From Exophiala sp. HKRS030 (Eukaryota > Ascomycota > Eurotiomycetes > Chaetothyriales > Herpotrichiellaceae), in contig JAHWDD010000006.1 of the NCBI GenBank assembly GCA_023897205.1, positions 1,364,001 through 1,428,000 of the forward strand: 64,000 bases of DNA, read 5' to 3'. Below, one piece after another: positions 55,875 to 64,000 of the stretch (positions are counted from its first letter, which is position 1; each line of letters starts with the position of its first letter). Position numbers and translations under genes: made by a program. A model generated the notes under the pieces. It did no database searches, was not told the origin of the DNA, and was given only the letters and a program-made list of their open reading frames with translations.

Positions 55875-56792
55875 TGCTGGGTTCTTATTTGAGCCCCAAG
55901 GTACCAATGCTACCCTGTCAGCCGCAATTCCATGACATTGGGACTTTTGCTCCTCTTTGCGCGTGGGGTTTGTGTCGAGAATCAGGGAATAGCCAGGCGA
56001 TCATGCCATATTAGCCGCTGGCGGGGAAAGCAAGGGCTTTGATGAAATAGGTAGGATAGAACGCAGATCCGGAGTAATGACTTGGTTTGGAGATGGCTGG
56101 ATGGTCGGCCGAATCTCAGGGTTGATACGAGTAGATGCGCGATCGCAATTGCGACGTAGGAATACGCCTCGGAATTAAGCCAGCGAAGATTGTTCGACAT
56201 GGATTGGCAGATGGTGGCGGAATGGCTGAAGCACGCAATCAACATGGACTGGCAACTCGATACAACTCTACAGTATGCGGAGGAAGAAACGCCGCTCGGG
56301 TGGTCCATGAGGCTAATCCTGTTCAGGTCTAGCGAACTTTGTCAAGTCTGACAAATCTGGGGGTCATTTGAATAACGAGCTAAACCTATTTGGATGTCGT
56401 CTCGGCTGCGACTACAGTACGATCCATTAATGACTCAAGTTCTCTACACCGTACACATCCTTGCAGTCTCGCAACAACCCCTGTACTGGTTCCGGAGAGG
56501 AATGGTTGATTGGAAGAGCTAACGCTCGCGCGGAGTTTCTGCCGAATCGGTCAAGGGAGCTCGAATCATCATCAAGGGGTCCATGAAACACATACCAAAT
56601 TTCTGGTACTCCCTCGTATTTCACTGTGACTCAGGCCGCCCATGTCATAAGCAACACCATATACAGGACAGGAGGTGCTCTTAAACTGAACAGAAGGTCT
56701 CTCTTCGAAATATAGGTCTATCACATTATATCCTTTTGTTCGACCGAAGTAGCTACTTGTCAATTGTATCGTCTACCACTTCGGTTTCCAAC
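55875..56792. promoter_or_regulatory. Divergent promoter region
   Basis: 918 bases between the MFS transporter (-) and the short-chain dehydrogenase (+). No gene was recognised. Confidence 0.4.
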
Positions 56793-57795
56793 ATGAACAG
56801 GAACGACATGCTATACAAGGTCTGTGCCTTGGTGGGAGCTGGTACGCTTGTCTCCGTAGGCCTTGGAATCTTATCAACCATCCGTTATCAACTTCATCGT
56901 TCAAACCTGCAGCGCTACCATCACGGAAAAGAACCTTGGGTTTTGATTACTGGTGCTAGTAAGTTTCCCAACATACATCGCGGGCTAGTTCATTTTCTGA
57001 AGATCAGCAGGTGATGGCATCGGACTCGCCTTTGTTCATCAGTTCGCGCAAAGTGGCTTCAATGTCATTCTCCATGGTCGTAATGAGGCCAAGTTGAACA
57101 AAGTTTTGACCCAAATGCAACAGAATTACAGTGACAGAATATTCAAGATACTTGTTCTTGATGCTGCCACCCCTCCTGGTCCTGAATTTGACCGTGCTGT
57201 TCTTGATGCTGTCGAGAATCTCCGTCTTACTGTGTTGGTTCACAACGTTGCAGGGTCGGGGGCGAGTCAGCCCGTGATGACCTTTTACGAAGAGCTTCCG
57301 TCTCAAGAGGTCGAGGGGTGGATAAACGTCAATGTCCGATTCGTCTCGCATCTCACACATCTTCTACTCCCGATTCTGCTTCAAAATCAACCGGGTCTCA
57401 TGATATTCATGAGTAGTGCCGCAGCAGATTTTACCAGCCCTGGTCTTGCGCTGTATACAAGTTCAAAGGCCTTTGTTGAGGCATTGGCTCGAGTTTTGGC
57501 CATGGAGATGAAAGTGGGCGGTCATGATGTGGAGGTGAAGACGATCTCGACTGGTATGGTGGCGACGGCTGGTTCAGGCAGGAACGAGAAAGACATTTCG
57601 TTCACCGTGCCAAATACCACTAATTTCGTCAAGTCGACGCTAAACACCATTGGCTACGGGGATGTGAAGGTGACACCATATCTTGGACATCGGCTTCAGT
57701 TCGGATTCCTCAGGAGTTTGCCTTACTGGGTGAAGGAGAAAATGTTGCTGTATTATACGCAGATGGCCAAGGACCAGATGAACAAGAGAACCTGA
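56793..57795 (+). CDS. Short-chain dehydrogenase/reductase with N-terminal membrane anchor
   Basis: Exons 56793-56958 and 57011-57795 give 316 residues. An N-terminal hydrophobic stretch (VCALVGAGTLVSVGLGILS) is a likely ER anchor. The Rossmann start is LITGASDGIGLAFVHQFAQS. The active site pattern is FMSSAAADFTSPGLALYTSS followed by KAFVEALAR, so the Ser, Tyr and Lys are in place. VHNVAG replaces the common NNAG. The arrangement resembles very-long-chain 3-oxoacyl-CoA reductases and 17beta-hydroxysteroid dehydrogenase type 12-like enzymes, but the substrate is inferred. A C-terminal dilysine-type ER retrieval signal is not evident (ends QMNKRT). Confidence 0.88.
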
Positions 57796-58407
57796 GACAC
57801 ACGCAAGTGCACAGTATGGGGCATACAGTGAAGATTACTCTCATCGTTTGTGGAGTATGTGTGTTTCTCAATGTCTCTTCGACAAGCGGTAAAGGCCTCA
57901 CGACACAAAAATTACTGGGACATTCTATAACAGCGATCAGAACGGGGACAGTTGTAACCGCGTAAACTTCTCAACCGATTTTCTGCTTCTCTTCCAGCTC
58001 AGTTCGATTGGCTACATATGTCTCAAGATTTTGTATTCTCCTGTGACTTGGATCACTTCTTGGGAACAAGGTAGGGTCACAACACCTCGGCGCTAACAGA
58101 ACCAATAGCCCAATACCACAACTGCACCCAAATGAGGCTGAACAATTGGACTCGTCTACATCCTTGTCATTTGCAACCAATCCCGGATGGCGAGAATGCG
58201 ATAAACCCCGCAAGCCAGCGAAATGTCAGGCAATACTTTCCGATGAAACTGGTCGACAGCCTCACCACGCCGTAAGTGTTTTCTTCGTCCAATCTATTTG
58301 GATTTCCTAACTTCAGCACATCATGTTGTTTTAAGGTTGATCAATAATGCTCCCGTAACGCGATCAATACCCTCGGAACCGCCACTGTCGTGCCAGTCCC
58401 AGTCAAG
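57796..58407. other. Intergenic region
   Basis: 612 bases, presumably including the promoter of the next gene. No motif or gene was recognised. Confidence 0.4.
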
Positions 58408-60645
58408 ATGAGCAGTAGCCAGATATCGGCCAGCTGGAATCTCCAGCAATCATCAGAGTCGATTTTATCCTTCGCCCAAGGTATGTTGACAGCAGCAACC
58501 AGCGACAATATCCAGCCTCTCGCCATTCTGGTCGCCGAAGCATTTGGAAATACTCTAGCAATATGTCAACAAACACAAATGCTGGTAGAGAAGGAAGCGA
58601 GCAAGCGGCATGTCTCACATGTTGTCAAATTTCTCCATGCTAAAATCGGTTATGCGGCAAACGATTCAGCCTCTCAGCTGTCCTTAACAAGTGCAGGCGT
58701 AAGATTTATGAGCCTCGTAGCAGCAGTTCTTTGCACAGAGGACACCCTCGTGGCAGCCCGGGCGATCGAGATGATGATTAATGCTACATCGAGAAGCGAC
58801 CAGCTTATGCCGACAGTCTTCCAAATTCGAGATCTTATGAATGCTCTGGAGTACAAGCTCAGGAGACTACAGTTCGCCGAAAGTGTTGCTGGCTGGGGGA
58901 ATTACATATCAACACACTCGACATGGCCAAAAAAATCAGCTAGCTTTTTGAGTCAACTTCAGCACCCCACCCCCGAGGGTTTGACAGCTATAGTCGACGC
59001 ATTTCGAGCTATGGAGAGAGTTGGTGAAGCCTCTCATATAGTTATCAAGAGTCCCATGTATCACGCATGGATTATTGCCTTTACGAAATGGTGCCTTGGA
59101 TATCCTCCACACGTAATTGCCGAGGATGGCGGTGTCTTGGTCGCACAATACCCCAGTAAGGTCACCATGATGGTCCAAGAATCCGATTCATGCATCGCCA
59201 TAGAAGTCTTCCGAGAGCTGCTGAGTCCTTCTGTGTTGTGGTCCAGCTCGTTGAATTTGTCGGGTCAACAACATCTTTGGAACGGCCTTATTTCAGTGAA
59301 AGCTTACGGTGCTCGACGTTCAAGATCTTATGGCCTTCACGCCGAGTTAGGACACGCTGCCTTGGTGCAGGCCTTACTATATTCCACCAAAATTGCAACG
59401 AAAAATGTCATCATTGGGAGAGATCTGAGACACCAAACTCCCGATGAGTACAAGCAGTTCGATGCAGCCCTTTGGCCCTCAGATTTGGATATCCTTTCCA
59501 CAATAGCCACATTTTGCGGCCTAGAAGAACCACCCTCCGAATTTCCCAGAGATCTATCTGTCCCTCTATTTTCCTTGCCTGCTGTTTCCGCCTTCGAGGG
59601 CTGGCTTTTGAAGGAGTGCGACGATCCGGTATGCTCCCAACATAATCCCCCCAAGATGCATCCAGAACATGCCAAGTATGAAAAAGTCATCAACTTTCGC
59701 GACGCAATTGTCGCTATGACAATAGACATCCTTGCTATTGCGCTCTTTGACTTTGGTGAAGAAGAGGTTCGTGTTTTGGCATGGCCGAGGCTGCGTTCTC
59801 AGAACTCCTTCTCCTCCGCAGTTGCCTCTATTATATACAATCGAAACGATCTCGAGAGACCTGTGGAGTCAGAAACAAAGCTAGAAGCCCAAGATGTGTT
59901 TGATAGGGCTCTTCAACTTGTCGGTCACAAAATCCTTCCTAGGACCACGTATCGCGGGAAGAACTTCCATTATCCCTACTCTGTCACAGAGGTCAAGTAT
60001 CAGCAAGATTGGGTAGCATCAGGCGACATGGGCCAGGTTGTCTACCCAGCGAAATTCGACTCATGGAATGACCCCGTCGATAGTCTACCACTCCTCAAAT
60101 TGATTGTTGGCCCGGGTTCTATCCTATACAGAGGTCGTAGGTATCAGCTTGTCAAAAGTGAGACGTCACGTTCATACACGACAGTTACTAGTCATCATAG
60201 TACCCTCTGTCAAACTCCAGTGAACCTTGTACCTTGCGCCAAGCTGGGATGGCAAGTCAAGGAAGAAGATGGGTATCTATCACTGCATATGGGATTATCC
60301 CGTTCTTTTACCGTTTTCAGTCCGATGCGAGCACTGGAGACGGCATGTGCCTCGCTTTTCATCTCGTCTTGCGCGCATATGGCGGAGAGTCCTTTACCAG
60401 ACCAGCAACCATACCGTGAAGCTAAATTCGTCACGCCATACTACAATGGATCCATGGTTAATCCTCATGCCCGTGGAGAGCCTCGTCCTTTCGCTTGGAT
60501 CGTGGCAGTGGCCGGAGACGAGAGCCTACGATTTTTTGCTCTGGCTGCTGGGGAGCCCGCTGTGGTTAGGGGCTCGGCCTGTTTGAAATGTTGTGTGGAC
60601 CTATATCTGAGGAATACGGACCGCTGTACTCATATCATCTGCTGA
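58408..60645 (+). CDS. Uncharacterised fungal protein
   Basis: 745 residues, one exon; start at the ATG at 58408 (MSSSQISASWNLQQSSESI). I recognise the sequence type from hypothetical proteins in many ascomycetes but know no function. Regions that look like family-conserved sequence are MPTVFQIRDLMNALEYKLRR, a GEASHIVIKSPMYHAWIIAF segment and FTKWCLGYPPHVIAEDGGVL. The N-terminal ~150 residues are helical. A Cys/His-containing stretch near residue 415-430 (CDDPVCSQHNPPKMHPEH) could bind metal. There is no signal peptide and no membrane segment. Unusual long proteins of this kind are often multicopy in fungal genomes, with a possible role in heterokaryon or self/non-self biology; that is speculation. 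Confidence 0.78.
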   Translation: MSSSQISASWNLQQSSESILSFAQGMLTAATSDNIQPLAILVAEAFGNTLAICQQTQMLVEKEASKRHVSHVVKFLHAKIGYAANDSASQLSLTSAGVRFMSLVAAVLCTEDTLVAARAIEMMINATSRSDQLMPTVFQIRDLMNALEYKLRRLQFAESVAGWGNYISTHSTWPKKSASFLSQLQHPTPEGLTAIVDAFRAMERVGEASHIVIKSPMYHAWIIAFTKWCLGYPPHVIAEDGGVLVAQYPSKVTMMVQESDSCIAIEVFRELLSPSVLWSSSLNLSGQQHLWNGLISVKAYGARRSRSYGLHAELGHAALVQALLYSTKIATKNVIIGRDLRHQTPDEYKQFDAALWPSDLDILSTIATFCGLEEPPSEFPRDLSVPLFSLPAVSAFEGWLLKECDDPVCSQHNPPKMHPEHAKYEKVINFRDAIVAMTIDILAIALFDFGEEEVRVLAWPRLRSQNSFSSAVASIIYNRNDLERPVESETKLEAQDVFDRALQLVGHKILPRTTYRGKNFHYPYSVTEVKYQQDWVASGDMGQVVYPAKFDSWNDPVDSLPLLKLIVGPGSILYRGRRYQLVKSETSRSYTTVTSHHSTLCQTPVNLVPCAKLGWQVKEEDGYLSLHMGLSRSFTVFSPMRALETACASLFISSCAHMAESPLPDQQPYREAKFVTPYYNGSMVNPHARGEPRPFAWIVAVAGDESLRFFALAAGEPAVVRGSACLKCCVDLYLRNTDRCTHIIC

Positions 60646-61236
60646 TGGCGACCTATCTGAGTGAACTCGGGAGGGGTATCTGGATATTGTCGATGACATT
60701 TGAGTGAACATGGTGTGATCTACATTTTAAGGACCGCGATATCATCGATCACTAGGTTTTGAGACAGAGCTGAGTACCAGACAATTCTCATGCTTAAGCG
60801 GCCAGCTACGGGTCCGGGACAGTTATCAATGGCAAATTCTGGGAAACAAAGATCAGGCTTATTGCGGAGGACATGTGGTTTCTATTCAGCACTAGGTAAT
60901 GATTACGAAGTGAGTACCAACTTTTCCTTGATGAGTGTGATACCCCGTGACAGGGGCTCAATACTCCACAACCCACATTGCCATGTACTCTTGAGTATCT
61001 ACTCGGACGAGAGATACATTCCTCCATGCATAAAAGTGTGCACATCACTGTAAACACATATTTTTTTTGTGCGTAAACAAAGGTACAAGCACAATGGCAA
61101 ACGCCACAAAAACCAAAACGCCAAAACGCCAAAACGCCACACGCCACATCACCACACTCAAACGGCTGCTGTACGGCCGCTTCCGTCCACAGCCAGCCAG
61201 CACAGCACCAAACCGAACCAAAACCGAGGGCCTCCC
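60646..61236. other. Convergent 3' intergenic region with an 8-base tandem repeat
   Basis: 3' flanks of the gene ending at 60645 and the small secreted protein gene. CCAAAACG is repeated three times at 61113-61136. No gene was seen. Confidence 0.5.
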
Positions 61237-61812
61237 TCAATCCTCCTCCGCTGGTGGAGGAGGAGTGTGAGGAGTGCAGAATTGGTTGCTCATGATGCAG
61301 TCAATATATTGACCGCGCTCAACGACAACGGGTTCCTCCTCCTTCTCCACCTCGACGTTGATCTCGACGGGGATGTCGGGAGGGAGGAAAGGGTAGGTCG
61401 AGTTTTGACCCGAGGAGGGGGGGAAGAAGACGTGGGTCGAGTTCCGACCACGGGGGGCCAGGGCGTCACGGGCGGCGACCACCTTGTGGCCACCGGGAGG
61501 GAGGAAGAAGGCGTCGGCCTCGTGGGTCGAGTTGTGGTGACCGCCGTCACCGCCGGGGCCAAAGAAGGCATCGGCCACCTTGTGGCCGGGAAAGGGGTTG
61601 GCCGAGTTCCGACCGGGGAAGTTGCGGGTGGCCACCCGGTGGCCGGGGAAGGGAACCTCGTCGTCGGTCGAGTTGCGACCGGGGGGGAGGGTGTCGGTCG
61701 CATTGTGACCAACAGGTCCGTGAGGACCGTTGCCGCCGCCAGTGGTGGTGATGGGGATGGCCATGGCGGCGGCCAAGAAGAAAAGGAGACCGAGAAGAGT
61801 GGTAACACGCAT
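61237..61812 (-). CDS. Small secreted repeat-rich protein
   Basis: 191 residues, one exon, start at 61812. A clean signal peptide (MRVTTLLGLLFFLAAAMA) is followed by a Pro/Gly/His/Asn-rich mature region. Two alternating short units can be read: G(R/H/Q)N(S/A)T, each carrying an N-glycosylation sequon, and (P)GH(K/R)VA followed by aromatic or small residues. Five NxT sequons (NAT, then NST four times) are present, mostly after Gly-Arg/His/Gln. The last 45 residues are acidic, then contain two cysteines (DCIMSNQFC) and a proline run. No Kex2 dibasic sites separate the repeats, so processing into peptides is unlikely. A cell-wall, adhesion or effector-like role is inferred from secretion and repeats. 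The neighbouring gene is a chitinase. The strongly GC-rich coding stretch stands out from its flanks. Confidence 0.8.
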   Translation of the reverse strand: MRVTTLLGLLFFLAAAMAIPITTTGGGNGPHGPVGHNATDTLPPGRNSTDDEVPFPGHRVATRNFPGRNSANPFPGHKVADAFFGPGGDGGHHNSTHEADAFFLPPGGHKVVAARDALAPRGRNSTHVFFPPSSGQNSTYPFLPPDIPVEINVEVEKEEEPVVVERGQYIDCIMSNQFCTPHTPPPPAEED

Positions 61813-63008
61813 GATGGTTGCTGCTGCTGCTCTTGTTGATGATGACGATGTTGTTGAGGGCAGCCGTTGTCAAGAGTGTTGGATTTCGGATTCAAACACA
61901 GGGGGGACAACACGTATTTATACACGACGAAGTTGATCTCCAGGAGCCCGTCATTTTTTGTTGAGACCCTCTCCTCCGTTGTTGCCTGCAGGTGACAAGC
62001 GTTGAACCTCGCAAGATCGGCGTTGAGGTTGAGGGAGACGCACGAGACTTTTACCCTCGTTAGGTAGGTTTGTACTCTGTACCAAAGACTTTTACAGATT
62101 ACCTGAACAACGAAAACTCTTCGGCCTCGTCGACGCCTTGGAGATCCACAGTCATCATGCGTAAGTTTGTCTGAACCCCAGACTAAAAGTAAACAATGGC
62201 GAGGTCTTGAAACTCTAGTCTTGGTGAACCAAAGGTCCAAAGGGACTAGGTGGAGCCTTGATGGGTCGATCTCCCCGGTTCAGAGATCAGTACTAGTACT
62301 TTCACGATCGAGCTGCAGAGACATTATCGATGATAATCGTAAACAAGGCTACAGTGCCAAAAAGAAACGAGGTATAAATTTCCCACCAAGAAAAAGCCCA
62401 CATTACCCTCTCCCACTAAACAACATAGGGGAACATGCGTTCTATCCTCTGAACGGCAAAACTTTCCGCCTCTCTAACATTCTTCTATCCAGAGTCAACA
62501 TTCTTTGTCGACGATGAGGAAAGTCTGAGAGGGAGTGATCCACAACACGTTGACAATAAGCGTGGACATCAAGTTTTCAGTATGAGGTAAGGAGTCTAGG
62601 GTGGTTAGTCAACATGATGTCCTTTTCTAAATTTGTTGTTTTTTTCTCTCCTTTTTTCTTCTGATACCAAAACCTGGACAAATCTAGTCACTGATGCCTA
62701 CATAAAGGTACACGAGGCATTGTTAATCAAGATTTGCAGATCCGTCTGTTCTATTCCTACCCGGCTTGAATTCTGATCACACATTTTCATTATCCAACAG
62801 ATGTTCAAAAACAAAATGACATTCTATCTGTACTAACGAACGTCATACTTTAAAAGTGGACAATGAGATACGTCTCTCTTTCCGAAGGCATTGCACAGCA
62901 ATGACAGTTGATTTTTAGAATGACGAGCAAGAACTTCCAAAAATATTTCCAGTATTCATGCCACAGAATAATATTCTAAAAATTAATTCCCGAAAAAACA
63001 AAATCCAC
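61813..63008. promoter_or_regulatory. Intergenic region upstream of the small secreted protein gene
   Basis: About 1.2 kb between the secreted-protein gene start and the chitinase stop. It contains the TATA box described separately. No other gene was recognised. Confidence 0.45.
61915..61922 (-). promoter_or_regulatory. TATA box of the small secreted protein gene
   Basis: TATAAATA (read on the minus strand) lies about 103-110 bases upstream of the ATG at 61812, in line with a strongly expressed regulated gene. Confidence 0.6.
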
Positions 63009-64000
63009 CTAATCAGAAGAGACCATCCCGGCCCTCAAATTGACATACTTGCTCTCGGGGTAGGACAACTCGTTCTCGACTATCTGAACCTCGTCGAGGA
63101 GGATGAATTCACGCAAAAAGGCTTCGATCAGGGACCCTTGCCCGATGGGCCTGTCGGCGCTGGTCTCCCACCACATGCCACCACCCAGCCCCTTGTTCAG
63201 GACGTACCCGGCCTTGTAGAGCCTGACCGTGTCGAAGGTGTCATAGGTGATGAAGTTGCCCGTGGCGTTGTCGAAGCTGTAAGAGGCGATGGCTCGAGGG
63301 TCGAAGAATTCGGACGCGCCCGCCTTGGGTAGAACCTTGAAATCCCAAACCCCGGGTTCCCAAGAGCCGTTTGGATCCGGGAGACAAGGCGAACCGGGAC
63401 CGGTCGAGTTGAGAAATGACCGACCGTACAGTGGCATTCCCAAAACCAACCTGGATCGGTCGACCCCCTTTTCGAGGTAGGCGTCGACGGCGTCGTTGGC
63501 GTTGAAGGGGGTCGACAGTGGATGGTTGACCGACGGGTAAAGGTTGTCTTGGAAAGCGGTGACATTGGAGTTGGAAACGATAAAGTCGTAGGCCATCAAG
63601 TTCCAGAAATCTAGGGAGGCATCCATCCCTGGGACGTCGAGCACGTTGTACTTGTCCGGACCCGCAGAGACGGCCACCGACATCAAAAACCGTGTCTGGT
63701 TGTTTCTCGTGGACGACGCGTCGAGAGCTGCACGAAGCGTCTGGAGTAACGAGACAAAATTGGCCGCTTGCGTCGCATCGGCGGGATACTCCCAGTCGAT
63801 GTCGATGCCGTCGAAGCCCAAGTCTTGAAGCAGCGTCACGGCACTGTTGGCGAAGTTTTGGCGACCTTGTTCGGTGCTGGTTGCGGTTGCGAAACTGGGA
63901 GAAAACGTCCAGCCTCCGATGGAAAGCAACGTCTTCAAATTGCGATTTTGGATTTTGCGCAGATACAGCTGCTTGAGGTTGCCGAATAGGTTCAGACCCG
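63009..64000 (-). CDS. GH18 chitinase, 5' end beyond the window
   Basis: The open frame runs through the right edge, so the N-terminus is missing; 330 codons and the stop are visible. Glycoside hydrolase family 18 chitinase that cleaves beta-1,4 GlcNAc chains with a retaining, substrate-assisted mechanism. The edge reads GLNLFGNLKQLYLRK, then TLLSIGGWTFSPSFA and the catalytic motif GFDGIDIDWEYP with the general-acid Glu. FWNLMAYDF and LVLGMPLYGRSF follow, with GGGMWWETSADRP at the end of the barrel. It resembles group V-type (fungal/bacterial) single-domain enzymes. There is no C-terminal binding module or GPI signal after the barrel (ends AGMVSSD). Confidence 0.93.
   Translation of the reverse strand, partial: GLNLFGNLKQLYLRKIQNRNLKTLLSIGGWTFSPSFATATSTEQGRQNFANSAVTLLQDLGFDGIDIDWEYPADATQAANFVSLLQTLRAALDASSTRNNQTRFLMSVAVSAGPDKYNVLDVPGMDASLDFWNLMAYDFIVSNSNVTAFQDNLYPSVNHPLSTPFNANDAVDAYLEKGVDRSRLVLGMPLYGRSFLNSTGPGSPCLPDPNGSWEPGVWDFKVLPKAGASEFFDPRAIASYSFDNATGNFITYDTFDTVRLYKAGYVLNKGLGGGMWWETSADRPIGQGSLIEAFLREFILLDEVQIVENELSYPESKYVNLRAGMVSSD

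Noticed and set aside
47063..57795. Secondary-metabolite cluster (monooxygenase, hydrolase, MFS, SDR)
   Set aside because: No PKS, NRPS, terpene or RiPP core gene is present, and housekeeping genes such as IND1 lie between.
61069..61839. 256-codon open frame on the + strand with Gly/Val repeats
   Set aside because: It is the antisense shadow of the secreted-protein repeat. The minus-strand frame has a signal peptide and a TATA box.

Overview
The window is nuclear DNA from a filamentous ascomycete (Pezizomycotina). The genes have short GT..AG introns (about 45-170 bases) and unclustered transcription. Fungus-specific families are present: a Zn2Cys6/fungal_trans regulator, a siderophore transporter, an acetate transporter of the GPR1/FUN34/YaaH type, Slm1 and Aim6. 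A dispersed 5S rRNA gene also fits. A member of Eurotiomycetes, possibly Chaetothyriales, is a guess from gene style only. There are no CRISPR arrays, prokaryotic operons or intact mobile elements.

Layout. 0-10 kb: medium-chain-type acyl-CoA ligase (+, 8 exons), acetate transporter (+), Zn2Cys6 transcription factor (-), GT31/fringe-like glycosyltransferase with a PAN/apple-like tail (-). 10-19 kb: a gene-poor stretch carrying two tail-to-tail acyltransferase-3 membrane proteins, a YdeI-like gene and a 5S rRNA gene. 19.8-22.1 kb: PAP2 phosphatase and Aim6-type phosphodiesterase coding sequences that splice together in frame, probably one fusion protein. 22.5-35.3 kb: a dense housekeeping block with a coiled-coil protein, MRM2 rRNA methyltransferase, ATG7, dCMP deaminase, SLM1 and a large unassigned protein. 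36.6-38.5 kb: a siderophore-iron transporter with a GATA-type iron-regulator site upstream. 39.7-46.7 kb: MED13 and ENP2, divergently transcribed. 47-57.8 kb: flavin monooxygenase, large HSL-type alpha/beta hydrolase, IND1 Fe-S assembly ATPase, sugar/quinate-type MFS transporter and a short-chain dehydrogenase. 58.4-64 kb: an uncharacterised 745-residue fungal protein, a small secreted repeat-rich glycoprotein, and a GH18 chitinase that runs off the right edge.

How the genes work together. Most genes are independent housekeeping units: autophagy, nucleotide metabolism, Mediator, ribosome biogenesis, mitochondrial Fe-S and rRNA maturation. There is no backbone synthase, so the oxidoreductases and transporters at 47-58 kb do not make a convincing biosynthetic cluster. 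The most unusual items are the apparent PAP2-phosphodiesterase fusion, the repeat-rich secreted protein beside a chitinase gene, a 7-base microexon in the acyl-CoA ligase gene, and an over-represented intergenic 9-mer, TACTCCGTA. Exon boundaries were worked out by hand from splice consensus and reading frame. Where a summed coding length is given, it is a multiple of three.
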